A DNA stretch of 64,000 nucleotides from Idiomarina rhizosphaerae (GTDB lineage: Bacteria > Pseudomonadota > Gammaproteobacteria > Enterobacterales > Alteromonadaceae), in contig NZ_JAMZDE010000005.1 of the NCBI RefSeq assembly GCF_024159085.1, forward strand, positions 268,967 to 332,966, read 5' to 3'. Shown here one piece after another: positions 1 through 8,904 of this stretch. A model generated the notes under the pieces. The model saw only the letters and a list, made by a program, of their open reading frames with translations, was not told the DNA's origin and did no database searches. The position numbers and the translations under genes are program-made. Position 1 is the stretch's first letter. The number at the start of each line of letters is the position of its first letter.

Positions 1-2
1 AC

Positions 3-1400
3 CATGATCTAAGCCTGGGGTTTAGCGCGCAGTCGACAACCATTGAAAGGCTGCGTAACCGCACCGGACTGGTTTATAACGGACCGTACCGTGACGCCAA
101 TATATATTGTCGTGGTTATAACTTTGATTGTATCGAGCAGTCTTACCATGTGCCGCTGGACGAGTTAGCCGATAGCCTGGGTGGCAACATTGATCTCTCT
201 AACCCTGAGCATTTACAGGCCTACAGTGAAAATCTAAAAACTCGAGGACAATTTTTCCGTTATCGTCGTGTTTATCCAATAGAAAACATCAGCGTCGAAA
301 TGAAGGAGCTGAGTGCCTACGTTGACGACGCGGTGGAGTGGGATAATCTGCGTTTGCGACTTGGGCTGCGCGCCGACTACAACGACTTTCTTGAAAATAT
401 TGATATTGCACCGCGAATTCAGCTGGGCTACGACCTTTTTGGTAATGGCGACTCCTTACTCACCGCTGGGGTTAACCGATACTACGACGCTAATCTTATA
501 ACTTACAAACTGCGCGAGGCCCGCCGCCCTTATATTACGCAACTTCGCAGTATCAATGCCGGTGTTGTCGGAGACTGGCAGACCTCAAACGAAGTACCCC
601 GATTCCGTTATTTATTCAACAACGTCAGTACTCCCTACAGCGACGAATTCAGTCTGGCATGGAAACAACGCTTTTTCGGCGGACTATTGTCGCTAAAAGG
701 CGTCAAACGCTGGCAACGTGATCAGTTAGCGCGGGGAGATAGCTTTGAAGAGGATGGTCTCACTTTTGTTGAGCAGGTTAACGGTGGTAAGGGCACCTAC
801 GAGCGTTTAACGCTTTCATACCAGTATCGCTGGAACCAGCATGAATTCTGGTTCCACACCAGCTGGAGCGACAACCTGACCAGCTCTGAATCCTATGACA
901 GCGGCGTTGATTTGGTACCCGAAGATGAAATTGTGGCCCTGAGAAGTGCCCGTACAGGCAGCAGCCGGGACATCAAACTCATTAGTCAGGATGACCTTAC
1001 CCGGCTTAATGAGGACTTCAGCCGGCCGTTAACAGCCAATTTCAGCTTACACAGCGAATGGACCGAAGCCTTACGTACCTCCGTAAACATAAGCTATCAG
1101 GGAGCTTATGAAAGCGCTGTCAACACACAAAGTTTCTATCAGGAAGATAAACGTGAAGTATGCACTGATTGTGGTGATATTGACTTGGCTTATCCGTTAT
1201 TTGTTCAAACTGAGCTGCCCGCGCGGACATTGATAAACACCGCCATACATTACGACGTGCCATTATTTGACCGGGCTCTGCAGCTGACTTTAGAAGTCGA
1301 TAATTTACTGAATAGCCGTACCCACCATATTACTTACGGACAAGCCGGTATTGAAACAGGCCGCTCTTACTGGGTCGGCTTTAGCTACACCATGGATTAA
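3..1400 (+). CDS. TonB-dependent outer-membrane receptor, C-terminal part (5' end outside window)
   Basis: The reading frame is already open at base 3 and runs to TAA at 1398-1400, so the visible 465 residues are only the C-terminal beta-barrel part. The protein shows the alternating aromatic/polar strands of a TonB receptor barrel and ends with a typical last-strand region (VDNLLNSR, then GRSYWVGFSYTMD). TonB receptors import metal chelates or other large nutrients across the outer membrane using TonB-ExbBD energy. The plug domain and TonB box lie outside the window, so the substrate cannot be assigned. The stop is only 2 nt before a di-haem peroxidase gene, so the two are surely co-transcribed. 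A GTG at 150 lies inside the frame but is not a plausible start for a receptor. Confidence 0.85.
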   Translation, partial: HDLSLGFSAQSTTIERLRNRTGLVYNGPYRDANIYCRGYNFDCIEQSYHVPLDELADSLGGNIDLSNPEHLQAYSENLKTRGQFFRYRRVYPIENISVEMKELSAYVDDAVEWDNLRLRLGLRADYNDFLENIDIAPRIQLGYDLFGNGDSLLTAGVNRYYDANLITYKLREARRPYITQLRSINAGVVGDWQTSNEVPRFRYLFNNVSTPYSDEFSLAWKQRFFGGLLSLKGVKRWQRDQLARGDSFEEDGLTFVEQVNGGKGTYERLTLSYQYRWNQHEFWFHTSWSDNLTSSESYDSGVDLVPEDEIVALRSARTGSSRDIKLISQDDLTRLNEDFSRPLTANFSLHSEWTEALRTSVNISYQGAYESAVNTQSFYQEDKREVCTDCGDIDLAYPLFVQTELPARTLINTAIHYDVPLFDRALQLTLEVDNLLNSRTHHITYGQAGIETGRSYWVGFSYTMD

Positions 1401-1402
1401 CT

Positions 1403-2512
1403 ATGTATAAAAACGCCCTCCGGCTCGGTGTGATGATACTGAGCCTTTTTCTGACAATGCAGAGTGTGGCAGCTGCTAACCCAGTAAACTGTTCTGTAAA
1501 AAGCAAAAATCAATGGCTCTGGAATGCTTATTTACAGCCCACCCCAAACTGGCCAGAACGGGCTGAGCACGCAAAAGAAGACTTACAGCCGCTACCGGCA
1601 GCTAAAAGCAGTTTAGAGAATCCAAAAGCTAAGCTGGGGAAAAAGCTATTTCATGATCCGAACTTATCGGCTGACGGCAGCGTTAGCTGCGCTTCCTGCC
1701 ATAAAGCTTCGCAACACCGCGGCGACGAACGCACTGTATCAGAGGGTGTAGGTCGGGCAAAAGGACGCCGCAATGCTCCTATGCTAATGAATGTCGATTT
1801 GTGGCAGTCATTTTTCTGGGATGGTCGCGCCGCAACTTTACAGGAACAAGCACTCGGTCCTTTAACCGATCCCGTAGAAATGGCGCATACACCCGAAAAG
1901 GTCGTTAGTTACCTGAAACAAAACGAGGACTACGCATCTTTGTGGCAACAAGCCTACTCTGATGCACCAAAGACCTGGAGTAACGTTGCCGATGCGCTGA
2001 CAATTTACCAGCAAACCTTTCGCTCCCCGGCAAACCCTCTGGATAAATTTATTAAAGCGGTTGAGTCCGGTGATAAAAAAGCAGCGAAAGAGCAACTAAA
2101 CACTCAACAGTTGCACGGCTTGCACCTATATCGAACCAAAGCCGGATGTATTAACTGTCATAACGGTGCATTGCTGTCGGACAATAAGTTTCATAACACA
2201 GGGCTACACTATTTTGGTCGTCGCTTTGAAGATTTAGGCCGCTACGAAGTAACCGGTAACGTTGACGATATGGGGCGTTTCCGAACACCGAGCCTACGTC
2301 ATGTCATGGAAACCAAACCCTGGATGCACAATGGCCTGTTTACCCAAATGGAAGGCATTATTCGCATGTACGAACACGGTGGTGCTCGCCCTAAGCGCCC
2401 GAAGTCTCTGGCTCCCGAGAAGGCTTACCCTGTTACCAGTAATTTACTCACGCCGTTTGAATTGTCCGACGAAGAGCGCGAAGCTTTGATGGAGTTTTTA
2501 GAAGTGCTGTAG
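1403..2512 (+). CDS. Di-haem cytochrome c peroxidase / MauG family protein
   Basis: The product has 369 residues and a signal peptide (about 1-25), so it is periplasmic. It carries two c-type haem sites, CASCH (Cys96, Cys99, His100) and CINCH (Cys249, Cys252, His253). Between them lies the family stretch NAPMLMNVDLWQSFFWDGR. Members either reduce hydrogen peroxide with electrons from cytochrome c or, in MauG- and MbnH-like proteins, oxidise a partner protein. The ATG follows the TonB receptor stop by 2 nt. Di-haem peroxidases co-transcribed with a TonB receptor are known from metal-uptake loci, so a metal-linked oxidation is possible, but this is inference. A cysteine at residue 30, just after the signal peptide, is not part of a haem site. 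Confidence 0.9.
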   Translation: MYKNALRLGVMILSLFLTMQSVAAANPVNCSVKSKNQWLWNAYLQPTPNWPERAEHAKEDLQPLPAAKSSLENPKAKLGKKLFHDPNLSADGSVSCASCHKASQHRGDERTVSEGVGRAKGRRNAPMLMNVDLWQSFFWDGRAATLQEQALGPLTDPVEMAHTPEKVVSYLKQNEDYASLWQQAYSDAPKTWSNVADALTIYQQTFRSPANPLDKFIKAVESGDKKAAKEQLNTQQLHGLHLYRTKAGCINCHNGALLSDNKFHNTGLHYFGRRFEDLGRYEVTGNVDDMGRFRTPSLRHVMETKPWMHNGLFTQMEGIIRMYEHGGARPKRPKSLAPEKAYPVTSNLLTPFELSDEEREALMEFLEVL

Positions 2513-2529
2513 CTATGCGTAAAAAACAA

Positions 2530-2566
2530 AAAACCACCATCGCTAAAAATTAACGATGGTGGTTTT
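2530..2566. terminator. Bidirectional intrinsic terminator
   Basis: A perfect 13-bp inverted repeat (AAAACCACCATCG, positions 2530-2542, and its complement at 2554-2566) surrounds an 11-nt loop. The arms start with A4 and end with T4, so it can end transcripts on both strands. It lies between the convergent peroxidase and S46 peptidase genes. Confidence 0.85.
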
Positions 2567-2592
2567 GCTATAGCTAATACGTTAAATAGTAA

Positions 2593-4758
2593 CTACTGGC
2601 TTGTACTGACACCTAACTCACGCAATACGTTATCTGCGTGATCAACATACTGCATTTGCCACAGCATGTATCTGACATCTACCTGAATAGAACGGGTGTT
2701 CTCCAGGTTGAAATCCCAGTCGGAGATAATTGAATCCAGTGTGCCGTCAAAAGCCAGGCCGACAAACTCGCCTTTATGGTTCAGAACAGCAGAACCCGAG
2801 TTGCCGCCGGTAATATCCAAAGTGGCAAGGTAGTTCACAGGTACAGAATTTAAATCCGCTTTTTCATAAGGACCGAAGTCACCTGCTTCAATCGCCTTCA
2901 GTTGTTCTTGCGGCGCATTAAACTCGCCTTCACCCGTGGCTTTTTCTGTCACGCCTCGCAACGTTGTAAAAGGTGCCCAGGCATTACCGTCTTCCGTGCC
3001 ATGCGCACGGCCAGCAACGTTACCGTAGGTAATTCTCAACGTGCTGTTGGCATCAGGGTAAACAGCCTGACCTTTACTTTTCATGAAAGCAATTTTTGCC
3101 CGCATATAACTGGCGTAAGCGTCCTGAATTTTGCCGGCTAACTCTTCACTTTCTTTCTCTTCTTCTAAGTCAGAAGGGTATAAAGCGACAGCGGCTTTCA
3201 CGAACGAATCGTCGCTTTGTTCAAACTGCTCTGGGTTGTAGTCCAGCAAAGCCATGCGGCTATCCAAATCGGTTAAACCGGTTGCTTCATACCAGCTGTC
3301 AATTAAGTTGCTCAGTTGTTCTTCGCTCATGCCGTCACGTAAGCCCAGAGCTTTATCAAAAGCGGCGTCACGATCTGACTTTGGCTGCGCCATGTAATTG
3401 CTCAGGTTATGCAAGTCCAGAGCCTTTTCAACGCTTGAGTCAAAGTTACGCTCCATACTGGCTAGGTATGATTCAAAGCGCGGCACATCGCGTTCCTGGT
3501 AACCCGCTTTACGCTCAGCATCCGGCTTAGTACCTTCCTGAGCCAGACGGTAAACAGCACGTGCAACCATAAGCAGACGCGGAGTGGCGTTATTCAGCAA
3601 ATAATCGGCACGACTTTGAGCGTGACGTTCCTGTAATAAGGTTTCAATGGTTTTAAGGTCGTTAGCGTAGGCCTTTCTATTCTCGCGGCTGCTGTTAACC
3701 CAGGCGGTCAGCTCTTTATGTTCCTGCTGCTTGCGCTCTAACAAATCGCTGTTCGCAAAACTGTCCAGCATTCCCTGACGGTTTTTCAGGTAATTATTCA
3801 GGCCCGCTACGCGGCTGGCGTATTTAAGCTCTGCGTCTTTATTGTCTTTGGTTTCCCGCGCAATAATGTCCAGTGAATCCTGAAACTGTTCAACTGTTTT
3901 AGGATAGCTCCATTCAAAGGTTTCTTTTACTTCAGACGGCAGGCGGTGACGGTTGGTACGGCCGGGATAGCCCAGCGCCATAACAAAATCGCCTTCTTCC
4001 AGGCCTTCACTGGCTATAGTTAAGTGGTAATCGGGTTTATAAGGTACGTTGTCTTCGCTGTAATCCGCTGACTCACCTTCCGGGCTGACATAGGCGCGTA
4101 AAAAGCTGTAGTCGCCAGTATGACGTGGCCACATCCAGTTATCGGTATCGCCACCAAATTTACCCACACCACTTGCTGGTGCATGAACTAAGCGAACGTC
4201 TTTAATTTCCAGCTGTTTAATTAAGTAATACTCGAGGCTGCCATAGTATGCAGCTACCGTGCAACGATGCCCTTCGTCCTCTTCACATTCTGCCACCAAA
4301 GCTTTCTGGTTATCTTCTATCGCGTCCAGACGCGCTTTGCCCGTTAACTCGGTTACATTGGCATCAATCACCTTATTAGTGACTTCATCGACCGCTTTGG
4401 TCACAAAAATGCGGCTGCCCGGTGCCGCAGGTACTTCTGCACTTAAGTCTTTGGCCAAAAAGCCATTAGCAAGCAAATCGTTCTCTGGTGTCGAGTTATG
4501 AGCAATGCTGTTGTAAGCGCAATGATGGTTGGTTGCCACTAAGCCTTCTGGTGACACAAACGAGGCCGAACATCCGCCCAGGCTGACAATAGCAGCAGCG
4601 GGGAACTCGGTTAATTTAGAAATATCATTAGGATCAATAGTCAGACCTGCCGCCTTCAGCTTATCGGCAATTTCCGGTAACTGTTTGGGCATCCACATAC
4701 CTTCATCGGCTGCCGCAAAACAGCTGACTACAGACAAAGCAATCAGTAACTTTTTCAT
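2593..4758 (-). CDS. S46 family dipeptidyl-peptidase, DPP7-like
   Basis: The product has 721 residues, the usual length for S46 peptidases, with a signal peptide ending near residue 17. The His of the catalytic triad is in TNHHC (76-80), the Asp region is NWMWPRHTGDY, and the nucleophile is Ser654 in GGNSGS. In Porphyromonas DPP11 the S1-pocket Arg673 lies 18 residues after Ser655, while DPP7 has Gly there. Here the equivalent position, Gly672 in AFDG, is glycine. This predicts DPP7-type removal of dipeptides with hydrophobic P1 residues, not Asp/Glu-specific DPP11 activity. The enzyme would act in the periplasm on imported oligopeptides, matching a protein-degrading marine lifestyle. It is monocistronic, facing a bidirectional terminator. 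Confidence 0.93.
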   Translation of the reverse strand: MKKLLIALSVVSCFAAADEGMWMPKQLPEIADKLKAAGLTIDPNDISKLTEFPAAAIVSLGGCSASFVSPEGLVATNHHCAYNSIAHNSTPENDLLANGFLAKDLSAEVPAAPGSRIFVTKAVDEVTNKVIDANVTELTGKARLDAIEDNQKALVAECEEDEGHRCTVAAYYGSLEYYLIKQLEIKDVRLVHAPASGVGKFGGDTDNWMWPRHTGDYSFLRAYVSPEGESADYSEDNVPYKPDYHLTIASEGLEEGDFVMALGYPGRTNRHRLPSEVKETFEWSYPKTVEQFQDSLDIIARETKDNKDAELKYASRVAGLNNYLKNRQGMLDSFANSDLLERKQQEHKELTAWVNSSRENRKAYANDLKTIETLLQERHAQSRADYLLNNATPRLLMVARAVYRLAQEGTKPDAERKAGYQERDVPRFESYLASMERNFDSSVEKALDLHNLSNYMAQPKSDRDAAFDKALGLRDGMSEEQLSNLIDSWYEATGLTDLDSRMALLDYNPEQFEQSDDSFVKAAVALYPSDLEEEKESEELAGKIQDAYASYMRAKIAFMKSKGQAVYPDANSTLRITYGNVAGRAHGTEDGNAWAPFTTLRGVTEKATGEGEFNAPQEQLKAIEAGDFGPYEKADLNSVPVNYLATLDITGGNSGSAVLNHKGEFVGLAFDGTLDSIISDWDFNLENTRSIQVDVRYMLWQMQYVDHADNVLRELGVSTSQ

Positions 4759-4893
4759 AGTGTCTCTTCTGTTAATTGTTAGGGAGGGAACAATAACCTC
4801 TGATAAAAGCTATAGTCATAGTCTTGCCGAAACTTGTCAATAATCAGACAAGTAATGTTACAAAATAACAGTCGTAGAGTGGTAAAACGCAGA

Positions 4894-4920
4894 CACAAAA
4901 AAAGCAGCCCGTGGGCTGCT
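4894..4920 (-). terminator. Intrinsic terminator of the cold-shock gene
   Basis: Read on the minus strand, an 8-bp GC-rich stem (AGCAGCCC at 4903-4910 on the plus strand paired with 4913-4920) is followed by a run of seven T residues. It lies 43 nt downstream of the csp stop codon. Confidence 0.85.
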
Positions 4921-4962
4921 CTTCATAATTTTTAGCTTACTTAGAAGCTTAATCCATGCAAA

Positions 4963-5172
4963 TTAAATTGCTTGGATGTTCTCAGCCTGAGGACCTTTAG
5001 GACCCTGAGTTACTGAGAAAGAAACGTTTTGGCCTTCGGCTAGCGTTTTGAAACCATCGCTAACAATCGCGCTGAAATGAGCGAACACGTCTGCGCCGCC
5101 TTTCTGCTCGATAAAACCAAAACCTTTTGCTTCGTTAAACCACTTAACAACACCGTTTACTGTATTAGACAT
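4963..5172 (-). CDS. CspA-family cold-shock protein
   Basis: The 69-residue product is a single cold-shock domain with both nucleic-acid-binding motifs, RNP1 (KGFGFI) and RNP2 (DVFAHF), and the starting motif [11 protein letters not shown]. Such proteins bind single-stranded RNA or DNA and melt RNA secondary structure, as RNA chaperones in the cytoplasm. Length and sequence match CspA/CspE-type proteins. An AGGA lies 8 nt before the ATG. The gene stands alone with its own terminator and a long, structured leader (see the next features). Which paralogue it is, and whether it is cold-induced, cannot be told from the protein. Confidence 0.95.
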   Translation of the reverse strand: MSNTVNGVVKWFNEAKGFGFIEQKGGADVFAHFSAIVSDGFKTLAEGQNVSFSVTQGPKGPQAENIQAI

Positions 5173-5295
5173 AATAAATATCCTGAAATTTTAAAAAATA
5201 AGTAATCGCTCTGGGCGTTCCCAGTTGCGATGATCATGCGGGTAAAAAATGAAACTAAAAACTGCAGGACGAAGATATTACTAAGAATAAAGCGA

Positions 5296-5347
5296 CGTAG
5301 AGGAGTGTTTAACTAACTGTTTCTTATCCAACACCGGCTACTCTACG
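5296..5347 (-). promoter_or_regulatory. Structured 5' leader of the cold-shock mRNA
   Basis: On the minus strand the leader upstream of csp contains a long-range stem. CGTAGAG (5296-5302 on plus) pairs with CTCTACG (5341-5347), and inside it GTGTT (5305-5309) pairs with AACAC (5330-5334), leaving a roughly 20-nt loop. The foot of the hairpin is 124 nt upstream of the start codon. CspA-type mRNAs are known for long structured leaders that rearrange with temperature. The equivalence here is inferred from position only. Confidence 0.5.
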
Positions 5348-5367
5348 CACATTCCATATAATGTCAA
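5340..5367 (-). promoter_or_regulatory. Possible sigma-70 promoter for the cold-shock gene
   Basis: The minus strand has a perfect TTGACA (5362-5367) and, 16 nt on, TAGAGT (5340-5345), a 4/6 match to the -10 consensus. This would start transcription in or near the leader hairpin. An alternative TATAT-like -10 is nearby, so the exact start is uncertain. Confidence 0.35.
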
Positions 5368-5449
5368 ATAATAGTTTTCATTTATTTTATAAATTTCCTT
5401 TATAGTTGCTCTCTGTCATCTGGAGCGCCGGCATATAAGCGGGTAACAA

Positions 5450-5475
5450 GAAAAAAGGCAGTGCAAAGCACCGCC
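5450..5475 (-). terminator. Intrinsic terminator of the siderophore receptor
   Basis: On the minus strand GGCGGTGC pairs (with one G-U) with GCACTGCC around a TTT loop (plus positions 5457-5475). T-residues follow (plus A-run 5450-5456). It lies 25 nt past the stop of the receptor gene. Together with the csp leader it accounts for most of the 328-nt gap 5173-5500. Confidence 0.8.
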
Positions 5476-5500
5476 CCTTCCAAAACAAAAACGCTTACCT

Positions 5501-7648
5501 TTACCAAGCGTATTTAACGCTCAGTTCCACATTACGCGGAGCGCCGAAGAATCCTTGGTTATAAAAGTCGATGCTGGAATAGTACTTTTTATCAAACAGG
5601 TTGTTGACGTTAAAGCTCAGATCCCAATTTTGGCTTAGCTTATAGTTAGCCATGGCATTCACGACGGTGTAGCTGTCCTGAGTAAAGGTTTCGCCATTTG
5701 GGCCTATATTCGGATTAGACGATATTTTGCTCTGCCAGTTTGCATTCACACCTACTTTCAATGCATCTGTGGCAGTGTAAAGTACGCTCGCTTTCACCAT
5801 GTCTTCGGGTAAATAAGGCGCATAGTCTGAACCATCACGATCTTCCGACTCATTGTGCGTATAACTAAAGAAAATATTCAGTGAATCGGTTGGCTTACCA
5901 TTTAACTCAAGCTCATAACCTTCACTCTCGGCACCATCAACGCCGATAGACGGCTGGATAGTAGTGCCTGGTAGGAAGTCCGCATTATCGGGATCATTAA
6001 TTGCAAGGTTATCTTCTTTCACTTTAAAGACGGCAACACTGGCTGTTAAAGCTTCATTAAAGAAGTCACCTTTAACGCCTAGCTCTGCGTTTGAGCCTTC
6101 CACCGGACCAATGAGCTCATTGTCCGCATTTCGCGCGCTTTGAGGTTTAAAAATTTCCGTGTAACTGGCGTAGGTTGAGACGGCATCTGTGAGATCATAA
6201 ACCAGCCCGAAATAAGGCGTGTTAACGCCCGAGTTTTTATAATCGCTTGGCGACCAGGGTGATTGCACAAAAGTGTCATAGGTTGTAATTCTATTGCCTA
6301 GAATAGCAGTTAAGTCATCCGTTAAACTCAATTGTGCCGCCGCGTATATGCCTTTTTGCTTATATGATTCATAAGTTCCATATGCCGGAGTGTCGCTGAA
6401 GTTAATAGGATCGACCCCATTTCCCCAGTCAAACAGGCTAGGGACGTCTATGGCATCAGCACTGCTATAAGAAACAGAGTCAACATTTTGTTCAGAGCTC
6501 AGAGCACCGGCTGTTAATTGGTGCTCACGACCAAATAGCTCGAAAGGACCCGACGCTAAAAAGCGGTATGAAGTTTGCTCGCGTTCAGCAACATAATGAT
6601 TCGGCGACGTTCCTAAGCCTTGTCCGGTGTCTTTGTTCGGAAAACCGGAGAAATACAACAAATATCCGTCCATATCATCTTCACGACGCTCAACATCCAG
6701 TTGGATATCCCAGCCATTATCAAAAGCATGCTCTAACTGAACGAATACACTGGTGCTTTCTCTATCCCATCTATTCCAAGGTGACGCTGTTGTCGTACTA
6801 ACTGGCAAATCGTCAGCCTGTGTACCGTCGTCATAAAACAGAGGCAGTGCGCCCCACATACTTCCTTTGGGGTTACGCTCGCTGTAATCAGCCCCCATGG
6901 TTAAACGCGTTTGAGTCGTTAAGTCGGCAGTCACAACAGCGTAAATTTGGGCGTTTTCTTTCTCGGATAAATTGACGTAACTGTCACCCTCTTCATAGGC
7001 AAGCGCAACGCGTCCTTTTACGTTTCCATCCTCCGACAAAGTTTGAGAGTGATCAGCTTCCACTCTGTAGTTACTCCAGGAGCCCAAACCGACACTAGCG
7101 TAACCACCATCTTCAGCTTTCGGGCGCTTACGAATAAGGTTAATTGCAGCGGAAGGTTCGCCTGCACCGGTTAACAAACCTGTCGCGCCACGCACAATTT
7201 CAACTCGCTCAAAAATAACGGAGTCAGCCAATGCTTCGCTAAAGAAGCTGTTGTACGCAATAGGCACACCGTCAAACTGGAAGTTGGTTACATTACGGCC
7301 ACGGGCACGGAAGAAGAAACGATCCGTTTCTGCCTGCTGAGCCTGAATACCCGGAGCAAACTGCATCACATCGGCAACCGTATCGAGCGAGAAACTGTCT
7401 ATAAAGGTACGGTCAATAATAGAAATCGACTGTGGAGTTTGACGTAATGTTAACGGCAAGCCTGTTGCCGTAGTCGCCTGATCTAATGAACTGCCGGTAA
7501 CCTTAATGTGTTCAAAAATCTTTTCCTGCGTTCCTGCCTGTTCTTTATTTTCTTCAGCAGAACCTTCGTTTTGTGCTGCCACAGCAGCGGAGCTTAACAG
7601 CACTGATGCTACCGCTGTTGCTATTAAATTTCTGGCAAATGCCTTCAT
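5501..7648 (-). CDS. TonB-dependent ferric-siderophore receptor (FhuE/FpvA type)
   Basis: The ATG at 7648 is preferred over an upstream in-frame GTG (7666) because GGGAGA sits just before it; the product then has 715 residues. It has a signal peptide (MKAFARNLIATAVASVLLSS), then a plug domain with the siderophore-receptor signature RQTPQSISIIDR, RGATGLLTGAGEPSAAINLIRKRP, and a 22-strand-type barrel ending in KYAW with a terminal aromatic residue. The family imports ferric siderophores such as coprogen or pyoverdine across the outer membrane. The ligand cannot be predicted. It is transcribed divergently from a PepSY protein, with Fur-box-like sites in the 110-nt spacer, so it is very probably iron-repressed. 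A second receptor of the same type lies 1.8 kb away. Confidence 0.93.
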   Translation of the reverse strand: MKAFARNLIATAVASVLLSSAAVAAQNEGSAEENKEQAGTQEKIFEHIKVTGSSLDQATTATGLPLTLRQTPQSISIIDRTFIDSFSLDTVADVMQFAPGIQAQQAETDRFFFRARGRNVTNFQFDGVPIAYNSFFSEALADSVIFERVEIVRGATGLLTGAGEPSAAINLIRKRPKAEDGGYASVGLGSWSNYRVEADHSQTLSEDGNVKGRVALAYEEGDSYVNLSEKENAQIYAVVTADLTTQTRLTMGADYSERNPKGSMWGALPLFYDDGTQADDLPVSTTTASPWNRWDRESTSVFVQLEHAFDNGWDIQLDVERREDDMDGYLLYFSGFPNKDTGQGLGTSPNHYVAEREQTSYRFLASGPFELFGREHQLTAGALSSEQNVDSVSYSSADAIDVPSLFDWGNGVDPINFSDTPAYGTYESYKQKGIYAAAQLSLTDDLTAILGNRITTYDTFVQSPWSPSDYKNSGVNTPYFGLVYDLTDAVSTYASYTEIFKPQSARNADNELIGPVEGSNAELGVKGDFFNEALTASVAVFKVKEDNLAINDPDNADFLPGTTIQPSIGVDGAESEGYELELNGKPTDSLNIFFSYTHNESEDRDGSDYAPYLPEDMVKASVLYTATDALKVGVNANWQSKISSNPNIGPNGETFTQDSYTVVNAMANYKLSQNWDLSFNVNNLFDKKYYSSIDFYNQGFFGAPRNVELSVKYAW

Positions 7649-7676
7649 GAATTGTCTCCCGACCACACTATGTAAA

Positions 7677-7691
7677 TGAGAATTGTTATCG
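7677..7691. promoter_or_regulatory. Fur-box-like site 1 in divergent iron promoter
   Basis: TGAGAATTGTTATCG matches the 7-1-7 Fur consensus TGATAAT-N-ATTATCA at 12 of 14 positions by eye. It lies 28 nt upstream of the receptor start, where Fur with Fe(II) would block RNA polymerase. Confidence 0.7.
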
Positions 7692-7703
7692 GCACATTGT
7701 ATT

Positions 7704-7718
7704 TGATAATTGTTCGTA
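7704..7718. promoter_or_regulatory. Fur-box-like site 2 in divergent iron promoter
   Basis: TGATAATTGTTCGTA has a perfect left half-site and a weaker right half. Its centre is 27 nt from the centre of site 1, and it lies 40 nt upstream of the PepSY gene. The pair could control both divergent promoters. Confidence 0.5.
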
Positions 7719-7758
7719 TTTACAATATCATTTCGGAAAATTTCTCGGGGGAGTTCGA

Positions 7759-8904
7759 ATGACGCAAAGGCAATGGTTTAAATTACATGGGTGGTGCTCG
7801 CTGCCAATATGGATCCTGTTTTGCTTTATCTGCATTACCGGTACCATCGCCGTATTCAGTCACGAGCTAACCTGGCTGTTCAACGAAAATGCGCGAGCGG
7901 TTAATCCAGACAATTTGCCTGCTCAACCTATCTCGGAGCTAGTTGCTACCGTCAAAGATCAGTTTCCAACGGCCAACGTTACGACGGTAATGACTTTCGA
8001 GCCTTATATTATTAACGCCGTCGTTTTCTCCGATGAAAACATCCCGATGGGCATTGCCTATGTAAACCAGTACACCGGCGAAATTCAGGAAGTTAATCAG
8101 GGCATTACTTTTATTAACTTTATGCGCTCACTGCATAGCTGGTTGCTATTCCCCTGGCAAGACGGCTACAGCATTGGCTATTATTTAGTATCCGCCATGT
8201 CCTTTGTCATGATTGGTGCTCTGGTTACTGGTCTGGTCATTTATAAAAGGTTCTGGCGCGCCTACTCACAACCTAAAATTCGCGCTAAACAAGGCAAAAA
8301 AACGCTGCTAACCGATTTACACAAACACGGCGGTGCCTGGTCCATTTGGTTCCTAATTGTCATGAGTTTAACTGGCCTCTGGTACTTTACCCAGCAAGTG
8401 CTCTGGCACGCAGATATTGATATTGAAGAACACGCTCCGCTGGTTGAAGTATCTGACATTCCTATGGGAGAAAAAGCACAAGCTCCAGTGTCTTTTGAAG
8501 ACGCTTTGCTTATAGCGGAGCAGCGCTTCCCCGATATCCGCCCCAGCTTCATTATGATGCCTGAGCATAACCGTGACATGTTCAAAATTATGGGCGGTGG
8601 CGAATTCATTTTCTACGACCAATACTCCTACAGGCTGGATATTAACCCCTGGAATGGTGAGATAGCCCGAGCTGTTTCACCAGACAATATGAATGCAATA
8701 CAGACCATTCAGCATATCGTTGATCCGCTGCACTACGGCACTATTGGTGGTATCTGGACTAAAGCCATCTGGTTTATTTTTGGACTTATTTTGTCGGCTA
8801 TGTCCATTACCGGATTTTTGATTTGGGGTTCTCGCACGGTGAAAGCGGCAAAAGCTAAACGCACACCGCTGCAAGAGTCGTTACAGAATGAAGGAGCTAA
8901 TTAA
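7759..8904 (+). CDS. PepSY-associated transmembrane protein, putative siderophore-iron reductase
   Basis: The 381-residue inner-membrane protein has four predicted transmembrane helices (about 11-35, 137-162, 195-215 and 335-357) with PepSY-like periplasmic segments after helix 1 and helix 3. Conserved His residues near the helices (HGW at the N-terminus, SLHSW, DLHKHGGAW) could bind haem. Members of this PiuB/PepSY_TM family next to siderophore receptors include FoxB and FpvG, which reduce siderophore-bound iron in the periplasm, so that is the likely role. GGGGGAG lies 5 nt before the ATG. It overlaps the next gene by one base (TAATG) and shares a Fur-controlled intergenic region with the receptor at 5501. 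Confidence 0.85.
   Translation: MTQRQWFKLHGWCSLPIWILFCFICITGTIAVFSHELTWLFNENARAVNPDNLPAQPISELVATVKDQFPTANVTTVMTFEPYIINAVVFSDENIPMGIAYVNQYTGEIQEVNQGITFINFMRSLHSWLLFPWQDGYSIGYYLVSAMSFVMIGALVTGLVIYKRFWRAYSQPKIRAKQGKKTLLTDLHKHGGAWSIWFLIVMSLTGLWYFTQQVLWHADIDIEEHAPLVEVSDIPMGEKAQAPVSFEDALLIAEQRFPDIRPSFIMMPEHNRDMFKIMGGGEFIFYDQYSYRLDINPWNGEIARAVSPDNMNAIQTIQHIVDPLHYGTIGGIWTKAIWFIFGLILSAMSITGFLIWGSRTVKAAKAKRTPLQESLQNEGAN

Noticed and set aside
7649..7666. GTG start 6 codons upstream for the siderophore receptor
   Set aside because: The ribosome site GGGAGA is placed for the ATG at 7648, which begins a proper signal peptide.
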